Positions 31,441-42,150 of a DNA stretch of 64,000 nucleotides are shown in pieces. The notes beneath the pieces are model-generated. The model saw nothing but the letters and a program-made list of their open reading frames with translations, searched no databases and was not told the origin of the DNA. The position numbers and the translations under genes were made by a program. How positions within the stretch are numbered: the first letter of the stretch is position 1; every line of letters begins with the position of its first letter. This stretch comes from Okapia johnstoni (taxonomy: Eukaryota > Chordata > Mammalia > Artiodactyla > Giraffidae): the NCBI GenBank assembly GCA_024291935.2, contig CM044306.1, positions 1,116,001 to 1,180,000 on the forward strand, written 5' to 3'.

Positions 31441-31702
31441 TTTTTTTTTTTTTTTGCGGAGGGATCCAAAACTCTCTGGGCACTTTCCCAGCATCCAGGA
31501 CACTCTCTGGCTTCCCGGCTCAGCCTGGGGCGCTGGATGGCTCAGGAGAGGGGAGCCAGGAGCGCTGAGCTTGGCCGTGGTGGGTCCCGGCCCTTCCTGG
31601 AGAGATGGAGACCTCTCCAGGACACTGCCTGACTCAGAGTTGAACCTGCGCTGCCTGCATCACAGGCGGCTTCTTTACCGCTGAGCCACCGGGGGAGCCC
31701 CC
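31441..31702 (-). mobile_element. T run plus reversed tRNA-like SINE head
   Basis: A poly-T tract (31441-31455) is followed at 31625-31702 by a reversed SINE head: CTGACTCAGAGTTGAACCTG and CTTTACCGCTGAGCCACCGG. The middle is not recognised, so it may be two separate elements. Confidence 0.55.
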
Positions 31703-31749
31703 AAAACTCATTGTCACCCTTCAGTAGGAAAAGGGGGGCGTTCTTATCC

Positions 31750-31910
31750 CCACATGGCAGAGTAGCACCTTGGCGACTGTGCTGCAGACTATTCCAACAA
31801 CCCCAGACGGTGGTGCACTTATCACCTCCACTCTACAGGGGAAGCTGAGGTTCTGCGATAGTTTGTGTGGAGATGAGACTGGAACCCAGGCCCCCGGCTT
31901 CCAAGTCCAT
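31750..31910 (-). mobile_element. MIR SINE fragment
   Basis: CTCTACAGGGGAAGCTGAGG and GAGACTGGAACCCAGGC follow the reversed MIR order. Confidence 0.5.
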
Positions 31911-32049
31911 GCTCAGTGTTGACCAAGTCCAAGACACCCCTCCTCTGACAAGCCGTTCTGCAAGTGTCTTTTTCATTCGTGGTCTCCTTCTCCCCGCTTG
32001 GTAAATCCGGGCCGTGCACTGGTTCACACTGGGAACGTCCAGCTTGCCC

Positions 32050-32165
32050 AGTCCCTCGCTGTGTGACCCTTGGCAAGTTTGTCTTTGATCTCAGATGCCT
32101 CATCTGTGAAGCAGAGACAAGGACCGCATCCCAGGGCCATTCAGAGGATGAAAGAGCTCATGAGA
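32050..32165 (+). mobile_element. MIR SINE fragment
   Basis: GCTGTGTGACCCTTGGCAAG, TGCCTCATCTGTGAAGCAGA and GAGGATGAAAGAGCTCATGA. Confidence 0.6.
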
Positions 32166-32734
32166 CCACAGGTCGAGCCAAGAAGCCCACATTGCTCAGT
32201 GGTGTTCGGAGTGAGCAGCCCTTTCCATCAACCAAACCTGTGCTGCTAACAGGTCATTCTGGGAGAGTATCTGAGGGTGAAAGCCCCCCTCACTCCCAGC
32301 CCAGAACTGGCCGCTTGACCTCAAGTCCAGGTCGGCCAGCACCAAGGGGTGGGTGCCGGGGTGGGAGTGAGGGAGAACCTGATCCTCGTGTTCTTAAATG
32401 CCAGGGGGTGGGCGGATGGAGGTTCCCCAGCTGAGCTGGAGCTGGGGCTCCTTCCCAAAAATCTGTGTTCAGCCTTCTTCCTGTTTAAGCCGTTGCTGGT
32501 CCCTGGGCTTCAAGCCAAGGACCTTGTTGGGGTTCTTTCTGCCCCCCCAGCCTTCCCCTGCAGAGCCCGGTGTATAGTGGACAGGGTACATGTAGAGGAT
32601 GCCACGTGTAGAGTATAGTGGGCACCCAAGGAGGATGGCATGCTTGCTGTGTCATGCAGGGGACGCCTGAAATCTTGGCCACCAGACTGCTAAATGGAAG
32701 GGATGTCAAGGTAACTTGGTCTTAGGTTGGGATT

Positions 32735-33195
32735 AAAATACACACACCACTATATATAAACTAGATAATCCACAAGGACAACAGCATTGCAAGGGAACTG
32801 TATTCTATAGTCTATAATAACCTGTATGGGAATAAAATCTGAAAAAGAATAGATGACTGCGTATACACAGGCTACCCTGGTGGCTCAGTGGTAAAGAATC
32901 CACCTCGCAACACAGGAGACATGGGTTCGAGCCCTGGATGGGGAAGATCCCCTGGAGGAGGGCATGGCAGCCCACTCCAGTCTTCTTGCCTGGAGGATCC
33001 CATGGACAGAGGAGCCTGGTGGGCAACAGTCCACGGGGTCACAAAGAGTCAGACATGACTTGGCAGCGAAAACAACAGCAATGTGTATATATATATCTCT
33101 GAATTGCTTTGCTGTACACTGAAATTAACAGGACATTGTAAATCAAATATACTGCAATATAAAAAATTTTTTTAAATAATAAAATAAAAAATAAC
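32735..33195 (+). mobile_element. L1 3' UTR interrupted by a Bov-tA
   Basis: The left part has CACTATATATAAACTAGATA and AACCTGTATGGGAATAAAAT; the right part has TTGCTTTGCTGTACACTGAA, AACAGGACATTGTAAATCAA and an A-rich end. The Bov-tA lies at about 32870-33072. Confidence 0.8.
32870..33072 (+). mobile_element. Bov-tA SINE nested in an L1 tail
   Basis: GGCTACCCTGGTGGCTCAGT head, GGGTTCGAGCCCTGG, and CAGACATGACTTGGCAGCGA 3' end. Confidence 0.9.
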
Positions 33196-33289
33196 TGCCC
33201 GAAGTTAAAAAAGGAAAAGCAGCTCAGGCCTACCCGGGCCTTGGAGGGTTCAGGGAGGCCTTGCTTTCCCCGCCCAGCTGTGGGCTTCA

Positions 33290-33725
33290 CACCGTGATCA
33301 GCAGATGCTAGTTAGCGTGGTCGGAGGCAGGCGCGAGCTCCCTGGCCTCGCCCTCCCCGCCCCCCTCCTCCGTGTTTAGCTTCCCCGGAATCCCGGGAAC
33401 AAAGTGCCCCTTTCTTTGGTTGGAGAGCCCACTGCTCCGGACCCCCGAGGGCAGCCGGCCCCCCGGCCCCGCTGCAGGAATCCCCCAGTAGACAAGGCCT
33501 CCTTGTGACCTTTCACCTTTTGGCCTCGGGGTGAAGGACCATTAACCAAACTGCCTTCTCCAGTCTTTTGTGGACGAGAGTCCTTTGTCCAGCCGTCCTC
33601 AGGAAAGAAAACACGTGGAGAGATGGCTCGGGTCGCGTCCAGGCTGCCTCCCGGCTCGAGGCCGCCATCTTGGTTGGGCCGCCATCTTGGTTGGGCCGCC
33701 ATCTTGGCTTGCCGCCTTTTATATC
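33290..33725. promoter_or_regulatory. GC-rich candidate regulatory region with YY1, DR1 and TCF-type motifs
   Basis: A 435-bp repeat-free stretch lies between an L1 tail and a Bov-tA. It holds AACAAAG (TCF/LEF type, 33398-33404), TGACCTTTCACCT (33506-33518, reverse complement a DR1 nuclear-receptor site AGGTGAAAGGTCA) and three CCGCCATCTTGG YY1-type motifs. A function is inferred from motif content only. Confidence 0.45.
33661..33711 (+). repeat. 17-bp tandem repeat, three copies, each with a YY1-type core
   Basis: CCGCCATCTTGG occurs at 33662-33673, 33679-33690 and 33696-33707, spaced by exactly 17 bp. The unit is GCCGCCATCTTGGTTGG. The reverse complement, CCAAGATGGCGG, is the classical strong YY1 site. 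Confidence 0.95.
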
Positions 33726-33732
33726 TGGTCAG

Positions 33733-33922
33733 GGCTTCCCGGGGGCGCCGGTGGTGAAGAACCTGCCGGCCACGCAGGAGACGTGAGGGTTGTGGGTTCG
33801 ATCCCTGGGTCAGGAAGATCCCCTGCAGAAGGGCATGGCAACCCACTCCAGTATTCTTGCCTGGAGAATCCCACGGACAGAGGGGGCCTGGTGGGCTACA
33901 GCCCATGGGGTCGCAGAGAGTA
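33733..33922 (+). mobile_element. Bov-tA SINE
   Basis: CAGGGCTTCCCGGGGGCGCC head, GGGTTCGATCCCTGGG, GGTGGGCTACAGCCCATGGG and truncated 3' end near 33922. Confidence 0.88.
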
Positions 33923-33969
33923 GTCGTGTTAATCGCTACCGTAATTGATCAGATTCTTCCATGGGTGCC

Positions 33970-34040
33970 CTCTCCTTAGGTCTAAAGAGAGGTAATGTTT
34001 CTTGCCCAAGGTCACCCAGCGAGCAAGTGGCCAAGAAAGG
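33970..34040 (-). mobile_element. MIR SINE fragment
   Basis: AGAGAGGTAATGTTTCTTGC and CCAAGGTCACCCAGCGAGCA are the reversed MIR core. Confidence 0.6.
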
Positions 34041-34329
34041 AGCGGCTGCTGGTCTTGTGATGTTCTGGTTCATCTCCGTGGATGTCACCAGGCCGCCGGG
34101 TGAGAGGAGGGAAGGGCTTGGGGATGACTCCGAGGGAAGCTCTAGGTTTGCCGTTTCTGTCTCCACATTGCTTACCAGGCAGAATATCTAGATAAAACTA
34201 GAGAGAGACAGTTACTATTTATGTGCATGGAGTTTCTTCTTTTTCCAGACACTTTACATAAGTTATCATATTGGTTACAATTTAGTCCTCATGGGAAATC
34301 TTTTTTATATATATATAAAGCCTTTTAAA

Positions 34330-34455
34330 AACTGTTTATTTATTTGGCTGCACTGGGTCTTAGTTGTGGCATGTGGGATCTGATTCCCCAACCGGGGTGA
34401 ACTTGGGTCCCTGCACTGGGAGGGTGGAGTCTTATGCACTGGAATCCCCAACACA
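34330..34455 (-). mobile_element. CHR-type SINE fragment, reverse orientation
   Basis: CTGTTTATTTATTTGGCTGC, GGCATGTGGGATCTGATTCC and GGTGAACTTGGGTCCCTGCA. Confidence 0.8.
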
Positions 34456-35114
34456 AATATTACTGAGTGTCTTCTAAGGTCCCAGGCACCAAGATGGATG
34501 CACCACCCAAAGAAGCCAGATTAGACTTGGAAGAAGTCGGGAGGCTATCCTCAACACAAAGGGAAGCCTTGCCCTTGGCACTGGCCACCTCTATTTTAAG
34601 CGCGGCCACTCCTGGCCCCGGCACCCTCGCCGCCCTGGCGCTGGGCAGCGGGAGTAGAGGAGCCCCCGTCCGCTCAGTTTCTCTGCCCGATGAGAGCCGG
34701 GGGCCCAGCACACAGGCTGGGGGGCCGAGGCCACGCCCTCTCCCGAAGAGTGAGCCAAGTCGTCTGCGTATTCAAGTTGCTTCACCCGAGGTCACTTATC
34801 TCTTGAGTTAGAGCAGCTGCCCAGCCGAGCTGAGGGCCTCACATGCTCCAGGGCTGGTTGGAGCGTCTGCCCTTGAGTGTGGCCGGCACTGCTGGCCCGA
34901 GTGGCTGGTTTCCAGGCAAGTCCGCATGCACTGCTGGTGGGGCGCTTTCTTGTTCTGTGTTTCAGAGCTCTGTCCTGTCAGAGCACCCTGACAGTCAGCA
35001 CCCTAACTGTCATGCGGCCTGGAGTGTGTGTGTGTGCATGTGTGTGTATGCGTGCATGTGTGTGTTTGTGTTGGGAAGACACAAATTAGCTTTTCTCTCC
35101 TTAAGAAACCTAGT
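34456..35114. other. Intergenic stretch, nothing recognised apart from a TG-rich run
   Basis: 35025-35072 is a TG/CATG-rich simple repeat. No gene seen. Confidence 0.4.
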
Positions 35115-35171
35115 CCTCCTACAACTCAGCAACAAAAAACTTCAAGCAATCATATTAAAAATGGGCAAATG

Positions 35172-35395
35172 GGTTAACATACACAGACTATTATATATAA
35201 AGTAAATAACCAGCAAAGACCTACTGTGTTGCTCAGGGAACTCTACTCGACACTCTGTAATAACCTGAATGAGTAAAGAATCTGAAAAGAAAGTACGTGC
35301 ACATGTATAACCGACTCACTTTACTGGACACCTGAAACTAACACAACATTGTAAACCGACTGGACTCCAGAACAAAATAAAAGTCAAATTATATA
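35172..35395 (+). mobile_element. L1 3' UTR inserted into an older L1
   Basis: TATTATATATAAAGTAAATA, CAGGGAACTCTACTCGACAC and CTGAAACTAACACAACATTG, with an A-rich end. GGGCAA flanks both sides as a short possible target duplication. Confidence 0.8.
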
Positions 35396-35707
35396 AAGGG
35401 CAAGGCTGCGAATAGATATTTCTCCAAAGAAGACATACAAATAGCCAATAAGCATGTGAAAAGATACTCAACATCGCTAATCGTTAGGGAAATGCCATCA
35501 AAATTACAATGAAACATCACTTCATGCCCATTAGAATGCTATTACAGTAAAAGCAAAAACCACAGCAAAAAACAGAAAATAACTGATGCTGATGAGGATG
35601 GAGAGAGGTTGGAGTCTTGTGCGTTGCTTGTAGGAATGTCAAATGGTACACCTGCTATGGAAAAGCAGTATGGTGGCACCTCCAAAATTAAACAAAGGAT
35701 GACCGTA

Positions 35708-36225
35708 TGCCTAGAGAGCATATTAAAAAGCAGAGACAACAGTTTGCTGACAAAGTTCTGTATAGTCAAGGCTATGATTTTTCTAGTAGTCGCATATGGA
35801 TGGGAGAGCTGGACCATAAAGAAGGCTGAGTGCCAAAAAATTGATACTTTTGAACTGTGGTGTTGGATAAGATTCTTGAGAGTCCCTTGAATACCAAGGA
35901 GATCAAATCAGTCCATCCTAAAGGAAATCAACCCTGAATACTCATTGGAAGGATTGATGCTGATGCTGAAGCTCCAATAATTTGCTTGCATCTTCCTGAT
36001 GTGAAGAACTGATTCATTGGAAAAGACCTTGATGCTGGGCAAGATTAAAGGCAGGAGGAGAAGGGGACACAGAGGATGAGATGGTTGGATGGCATCACCG
36101 ACTCAATGGACATGAGTTTGAGCAAGCCCTGGGAGATGGTGAAGGACAAGGAAGCCTGGCGTGCTGCAATCCACGGGGTCACAAGGAGTCAGACATGACT
36201 GAGCGACTGAACAACAGCAACAATG
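35708..36225 (+). mobile_element. BovB LINE 3' fragment inserted into an older L1
   Basis: CCTAGAGAGCATATTAAAAA, CAAGGCTATGATTTTTCTAG, GAGATGGTTGGATGGCATCA and the end CTGAGCGACTGAACAACAGC. The frame is broken. Confidence 0.9.
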
Positions 36226-36773
36226 AACCAATAACTTTCCTTCTAGGTGTATAAAGGAATTGAAAGCAGGCGTTTGTATGCCCACGTTCATAGCAGCATA
36301 AGTCGCAATAGTGGAAACACTTGAATGTCCTTTGACAGATGAATGAACAAAGTGTGGTCCATACACACAATGGAAAGTTATTCAGTCTTGAAAGGCATGA
36401 CACCCTGACATAGGCTCCAACACGGATGAGCCTTGAAGACATTCTGCAAAGCAACATAAGGCAGATACAGAGGGACAAGTATTACATGATTGATTCCACT
36501 TCTGTGAGGTCCCGAATGTAGGCAAGTTCACCGAGGGCAGAAAGAGCGGTGGGCACAGAGAGTCAGTCGAGGAAGGTGAAAAGTTTCCATCCTGGAAACG
36601 GATGGTGGTGACGACTGTACAACTTGTGACTGTACTTAATGTCATGGAGCCGTACACTTTAAATTGGTCGAAATGACTGTCACAGCGTTGTAAAGCAATT
36701 ATCCTCCAAATAAAACCAGTTAAAAAAATGGCTAGAATGGTCAATTTTATGTTAAATGTTTTACCACAATGAG

Positions 36774-36982
36774 GAAAGAACTGTGTGCTCAGTTGTATCC
36801 TACTCTTAGCGACTCTATGGGCTGTAGCCCAGCAGGCCCCTCTGTCCATGGGATTCTCCAGGCAAGAGTTCCAGAGTGGGCTGCCGTTTCCTTCTCCAGG
36901 GGATCTTCCCCACCCAGGGATCGAAGCCAGTTCTTCCGCATTGGTAGGCAGATTCTTTACCATTAGAGCCACCTGGGAAGAC
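36774..36982 (-). mobile_element. Bov-tA SINE, reverse orientation
   Basis: CTCAGTTGTATCCTACTCTT left end, CCCACCCAGGGATCGAAGCC, and TTACCATTAGAGCCACCTGG right end. Confidence 0.88.
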
Positions 36983-37924
36983 CTTAGCCACTGGACAGCT
37001 AGGGAATTCGCTGGGATACTTGCTTCTTAACAGAAGTTAGTAAAAATCCGTGGTATGAACAGAGAAGAGCTGGCAGAAGAGGCTGTGGAAGCTCTCCTCC
37101 ACACCTGGACAAACAACCCTGGGCGGCTGCCAGGGCCCAGAGTCAGCCTCCAGGCCGGGGTGTTTGTGGGGGTCTCACAGGGCTGTCCCTGGCCGAGGTG
37201 AGAAATCCAACTGGTAGCAGCTGGTGCCTGAGGTCAGAGGAGACTCTCCGCCTCCAGGGAAGAGCAGAGAAAGTGTGCAGAAATCCCCAGGGGGTTGTCA
37301 TTAGTGGAATGAAATGGGCTGATGGGGAAAGTGTCAGGGCCTGGGTGCCAAGCCAGCACCTCACCCCAACTGGGAGCCCACAGGCTTCCCGGAGAATCGG
37401 GGCAGCCCCCGCCTCTGCCCTTGCCTTTCTGAGATGAAAATCAAGTTCTGAAGGCGTGACTGAAAATAGAGCTTTCATAATAGATTCATTTCTGAATGAG
37501 AACGGCTCGACAGTGGGAAATGTGTGAAGGGCTTCAATCTGAATTCCTCTCCAAGTATTCGGTGGGGATTGGTTTCCAAATTCTCCCACAAAAGGCACTT
37601 TTCAACTCCAGGAGAGCAAGAAAGATCAGCTAGGATCAGGACCAGGTAATTTCTTCATTGGGAGCAAAAACTGGTTTTGAGGTTTAGGTACTGATCTAAG
37701 GCGTTTTGGAGAATGAGTGTGAACATTCGATGGGTTTAGGTTTGTTTTTTTTCTTAAGAAAAGCCTGAAATTCTGCTCTGTGTCTGCATCTGCATTGCTG
37801 CCCTGTAAATAGGTTCACCAGCACCATCTTTCTCGACTCTGTATATGTACATCAATGTATGATGTTTACGTTTCTCTTCCTGACTGACTTCTCTCCGTGT
37901 AACAGGCTCCACGACTTGGGGAGC
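36983..37924. other. Intergenic stretch, nothing recognised
   Basis: A 151-codon minus-strand frame (37143-37598) matches no known family. No clear repeat. Confidence 0.35.
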
Positions 37925-38085
37925 TCAAGCCCAGTGCTCTGTGACCACCTAGGGGGGTGGGAGGGGTGGCAGGTTCCGGAGGGAGGGGGCATGTGTATAC
38001 TTACGGCTGATTCATAATGTATGGCAGAAACCAACACAGTATTGTAAAGCAGTCATCTTCCAACTAAAGGGTTTTTTTAGAGAAA
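37925..38085 (+). mobile_element. L1 3' UTR fragment (second tail type)
   Basis: GTGCTCTGTGACCACCTAGG, CGGAGGGAGGGGGCATGTGT and CGGCTGATTCATAATGTATG, then AAACCAACACAGTATTGTAA. Confidence 0.75.
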
Positions 38086-38342
38086 TAGTGGCAACTATGT
38101 CATAAGGTGCTGTTTGGATGGCCTGAGGCAGCACTTGTAAAACGTTTGGGGCAGTCAGACCAGGTGGACCTCCAGCAAGCATCAGCTCTCGTCACCACCC
38201 CAGGTGGCTGCCACCGCACCGTGGCCCCTTTAGTGGTCTCCACTCTTTACCCCCAGCACACGCCTCCTTCCCAGACGTATGACTCCTAAAAGCTGGGCAG
38301 AAGGACCATGGCTCCCCACCACCCCATCCCTCCTGCGTGCAT

Positions 38343-38560
38343 GCTAAATCTCTTCAGTCGTGTCTGACTCTTTGTGAACCTGTGGACTGTACGTAGCCCG
38401 CCAGGCTCCTCTGTCCAGGGGATTCTCCAGGCAAGAATACTGGAGTGGGTTGCCATTCCCTTCTTCAGGGGATCTTCCTGACCAGGGATCGAACCCGGGT
38501 CTCTTATGTCTCCTGCATTGGCAGATGGGTTCTTACTGCTAGCGCCACCTGGAAAGCTCC
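38343..38560 (-). mobile_element. Bov-tA SINE, reverse orientation
   Basis: TAAATCTCTTCAGTCGTGTC left end, GGGATCGAACCCGGGTCTC, and CTAGCGCCACCTGGAAAGC right end. Confidence 0.9.
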
Positions 38561-38599
38561 TATAGTTTACCTTATTCTTTCTCTTTTTTAAAAAATATG

Positions 38600-38738
38600 T
38601 ATTTGTTTATTTATCTGTTTGGCTGCACCAGGTTTTAGTTGCAGCATGTGGGATCTCGTCTCCTGACCAGGGGTCGAACCTGGGCCTCCTGCATTGGGAG
38701 CACAGAGTCTTAGCCACTGGACCACCAGGGGAGTCCCA
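38600..38738 (-). mobile_element. CHR-type SINE fragment, reverse orientation
   Basis: TTTATTTATCTGTTTGGCTG, GGGGTCGAACCTGGGCCTCC and GGACCACCAGGGGAGTCCC. Confidence 0.85.
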
Positions 38739-38784
38739 GCTAATTCTTTCTACATCAGTAAAATGTTTCAGCCCAACCCGGTTG

Positions 38785-38841
38785 GGCTGCCGTCTATGGG
38801 GTTGCACAGAATCGGGCACGACTGAAGCGATTTAGCAGCAG
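38785..38841 (+). mobile_element. Ultra-short Bov-A 3'-end insertion (57 bp)
   Basis: GCTGCCGTCTATGGGGTTGC and CACGACTGAAGCGATTTAGC, ending in AGCAGCAG. CCCGGTTG at 38777-38784 and 38842-38849 is an 8-bp target duplication. Confidence 0.8.
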
Positions 38842-38989
38842 CCCGGTTGACCTCACCATGAATTCCAGATTAGAAGATCTGATCTGATCGGATCTGACAC
38901 AGTTGGGTTGCTCTGGACCACTAGGGCCTCGGAGCGTCTAAGTCCAGTGGTCCCAGCCCCGAGTGGCTGCCTCCCTCGTCCTCCTCCAG

Positions 38990-40490
38990 AGCTGCTCAGA
39001 ATCTTCGCGTCGTCCTCAAGACCAGCCTGGCCCACCCAGCCGTGGTCCCTCACTGTCAGCAGACACTCTTCCCTCCGACTTCTTTGAGAAGATCCAAGGT
39101 TACCAGCTGATGTCTCTCAAAGGCTTGCCTTCGCCCCGATGCACGTAGTTCAGCCTTGAGTACCCCTCCTCTTGTTCCCATGGCTTCAGAAGGAAGATGC
39201 TGACCCTGCTCTCTGCAGCCTGACCACATCCCTGCCCACCCGCTGAGGGTCCTAAAGATACTTTGTAAACACACACAAGCCTTTTATTGTCTTAAAACAG
39301 CAGCAGCCTAAACCCCCGCAGGCTCCAAACCATCTCTCTGTCCATGGCTCTGTCTTTCTCCGTCCCTCCCCGCCGGACTTCTTGAAAGAACTGTCCCCAC
39401 ACCGCAGCCCTGTATCACCTCCCGTCTCCTCGGCCTGGACCTCACGCTGGCCGCCGGTCCCACCACCTCACAGACGCGCCTGCCAAAGGGGCCAGGGAAT
39501 TTTCTGTTGCAAAATCCCGCCGGTGCTTTTTTACGTGGATCTCTCCAGATCTGCTGTCTTTGCTTTCTTTTTTAATTATCAAAGATTGTTATTGCAGAAT
39601 ATTGAGAAGTACAGAACAAAATGCAATTGTCAGAGGACAGTTTCTCCTGCCGTCTGGAATAGTCCCCTCTCCTTAACAAGCTTTCCCTCCCACTGGCTCC
39701 CAGGACCCCTGGCTCTCTTGGTTTTCTTCGCGTCCCTCAAGGGGCTTCATACTTGCTCTGCCTTTCCTTGGGTTGCTTCCTCCCGAGCCATGCAGCTGAC
39801 TCCAGCGCACTCGTGCACCGCACTCCTGATGGTCCCTGTCTGTCTGCCCGGCTCAGAGTGGTCTCCAAGTGCCACCCTTGCCCAGCCTGCAGCCCAGGGA
39901 TGTCTCCCGTGTCATTCCCAAAACGGCGTCTCACGCAGCTCAGAGCCCTCCTCCACGCGCCCACGCCCCTCATGGGCAGCATCAGCAACACAGGCGCAGG
40001 CGCCGGTGCCCGGCCCCCAAGTGCCCCCAGCTGCTCTCCACCCACGGCCCCGTCTCCGTCAGCGCGGCTTCGGCCTGGCGGCCCCGTCCTCACGGGGTGA
40101 CCTCAACAGCTTCCCAGCCTTGCTCTCTGCTGGCAGACCTGCCCGCAGCCAGCCCCACTCCTGCACTGTGGGAACTCGAGTCTGTGTCTGCCTCCAAGCC
40201 CCGGGGGCCCGGGGAGTCTGGTGGCCTGACTCCTCAGCATTCCTTTTCTTCCCAGAATCTCCGGCTTCTCCCTTCCCTCCTTCCTCTCTGCGTCCAGTCC
40301 TCGTGAACATCCTTTCTTACCTCCACCCTCTCTCCTTAGCCTCCTCCTCCCAGAAGCCTTCCCGGGGCCTCCTCCAGGCCCCTGGTGCTGGCCGGGCATG
40401 TCTTAACCACTGCATTCATCACGTGGCTTTGCCAGTGGTGACTACTCTCTTCCGCTTTCCTGGAATGCAGGTTTCTACTGACACCGAAGC
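38990..40490 (+). mobile_element. Ancient L2 (CR1-clade) LINE, heavily decayed
   Basis: Traces of the L2 protein gene appear in order: DFFEKIQGYQL-like (about 39078-39110), the palm segment as FYVDLSRSAVFAF (about 39528-39570), then TGGCTCTCTTGGTTTTCTTC, and 3' CTCTCCTTAGCCTCCTCCTC. A 379-codon open frame (39382-40521) overlaps this decayed LINE and is not a gene. Boundaries are approximate. Confidence 0.5.
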
Positions 40491-41496
40491 TAGAGTGTCC
40501 TTCCACTTGTCAGTTATCTGAGCCAATGCCTCCCCTCTCTTGCTGAAGTCCGTATAAACTGGATTCTCTCTGATCTGAACTGAGACGGAGAGTGATCTGA
40601 TCCGCGATGCAGGGAGACTGCACCCAGGGAGACTGCATTTTCTCTTCTTTCTTTTCAGGGCTTACTTTTAGGGAGATTGTATTTTCAAGCCCTCTCATAC
40701 CTGGCGGACCTTCCTGGTCTTTACAGAGTGGCTGACAATGACAGAGTCTGTGCAGATTCAGGTACCGATGACCTCCTAGATTATTTAAAAGGCAGGGTGA
40801 GCCTTGGAGGCTGTCAGGGAACTCTTCTGACCCTGAGGTCCCAGAAGTCTGCAACGCTGTTCAAAGATGGTAATTTCATCCCTCCAATTAATGCTGCAAA
40901 ACTCTCATCTGGATACGGGTCGACTGCCAGCCAAGCCTTAAACACTGGCTGTGCTTTGGTGTCAAGTTGTAAATTCTCCCCTTTCATCTTCCGCTGCCAG
41001 TCCTTCTGTTTTTCATTTCTCCGGATTTCTTTCTTTGGGCTTTTGATCTGTTTTCTATTGTTATCATTCAGGCATTTCATGCCTGGACTTTCCAAGTCCG
41101 TGTAATCCAACCAGAATAGCATCTGGGATCCGTGCTCATGACTGTCAGGCCCCGGAGATGGGGACTGGGCGCTTGAGGGATCGCTCCACACCTTCATTCC
41201 TTGAAGCCAGTTTACCACCAAGCCTTAGCCCCAGGATTTTCCAGGGAGCTTTCCAAGGCGGGCAGGACGTGAGACAAGCTCTCAGGGTCTTCGCTCTTCT
41301 CCCTTCTCTTCCTCCCTCCACCACCGGCAGTCCTCATATCCTTCTGGGTCTGATGACTGGCTTCTTGGGCTCATGTTTCCAGATCTTGGAATGTCCCCTC
41401 AAGCCACCCAGGCCTTGGAAATGGTATGTCGGATCTGGCTTGAAGTTCTTGAATTCTGTTCCTTCCTGGTCATTTAGTTGTCAAGTAACCTCGCTG
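40491..41496. other. Intergenic stretch, nothing recognised
   Basis: Frames of 135-142 codons exist on both strands near 40677-41221 with no recognisable family. No clear repeat. Confidence 0.35.
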
Positions 41497-41925
41497 CTGT
41501 CATTCAATCGCTAAGCCATGTCCAAGTCTTTGTGACCCCATGGACTGCAGCATGCCAGGCTCCTCCTCAGTAAAATCCTTCACTGTCTCCTGGAGTTTGC
41601 TCAGACTCACGTCCATTGAGTCGCTGATACCATCCAGCCACCTCATCCTCTGACGTCCCCTTCTCCTCCTGTCCTCAATCTTTCCCAGCATCAGGGTCTT
41701 TTCCAGTGAGTCAGTTCTTCGCATCAGGTGGCCAAAGTATTGGAGCTTCAGCTTCAGCATGAGTCCTTCCAATGAATATTCAGGACTGATCTCCTTTAGG
41801 ATGGACTGGTTGGATCTCCTTGCAGTCCAGGGGACTCTCAGGGGTCCTCTCCAGCCCCACAGTTCAGAAGCATGAGTTCTTCGGTGCTCAGCCTGCTTTA
41901 CGGTCCAGCCTCTCTGAGTGCCAGC
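41497..41925 (-). mobile_element. BovB LINE 3' fragment, reverse orientation
   Basis: CTGTCATTCAATCGCTAAGC left end (3' end of element), GTCCATTGAGTCGCTGATAC, CAAAGTATTGGAGCTTCAGC and TTCGGTGCTCAGCCTGCTTT. The frame has been disrupted. Confidence 0.9.
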
Positions 41926-41939
41926 TTCACCAGAGCGAA

Positions 41940-42150
41940 AGAGGGATGATGGTTTTAAAGCATCGGATTGTTGTAAGGATCAAATTCAGTACAATAATTT
42001 ATAGAAAGCACTGGCACCATGTAGTAATTGCTACCATTTTGGGGTCAGAACCGTTCATTAGATAGGTTCTTGGTACCGTGTCATTTAGCCCCAGGACAGC
42101 CCTCTCAGGGGGCATTATGACCCCCGTGTGACAGATGAGAAACCCAGGGC
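41940..42150. mobile_element. MIR-type SINE pieces
   Basis: GGATTGTTGTAAGGATCAAA (about 41965, + orientation), then CATTATGACCCCCGTGTGAC and AGATGAGAAACCCAGGGCTC (reverse type). Confidence 0.5.

Larger units (their letters stand above)
35115..36735 (+). mobile_element. Ancient L1M interrupted by two later insertions
   Basis: Segments 35115-35171, 35396-35707 and 36226-36735 read in order as one L1 3' region: CAACTCAGCAACAAAAAACT; GATATTTCTCCAAAGAAGAC, then ATGGTACACCTGCTATGG; CATAGCAGCATAAGTCGCAA, then GACGACTGTACAACTTGTGA. The gaps hold an L1 tail (35172-35395) and a BovB (35708-36225). The frame is destroyed. Confidence 0.8.

Noticed and set aside
33661..33711. Possible CRISPR-like repeat/spacer pattern
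   Set aside because: Only three copies of a 17-bp unit with essentially no spacer, in mammalian DNA. It is a short tandem repeat.
39382..40521. A 379-codon open frame, the longest in the window
   Set aside because: It overlaps a decayed L2 LINE in CT-rich DNA. The translation contains only faint L2 palm traces and no intact domain.
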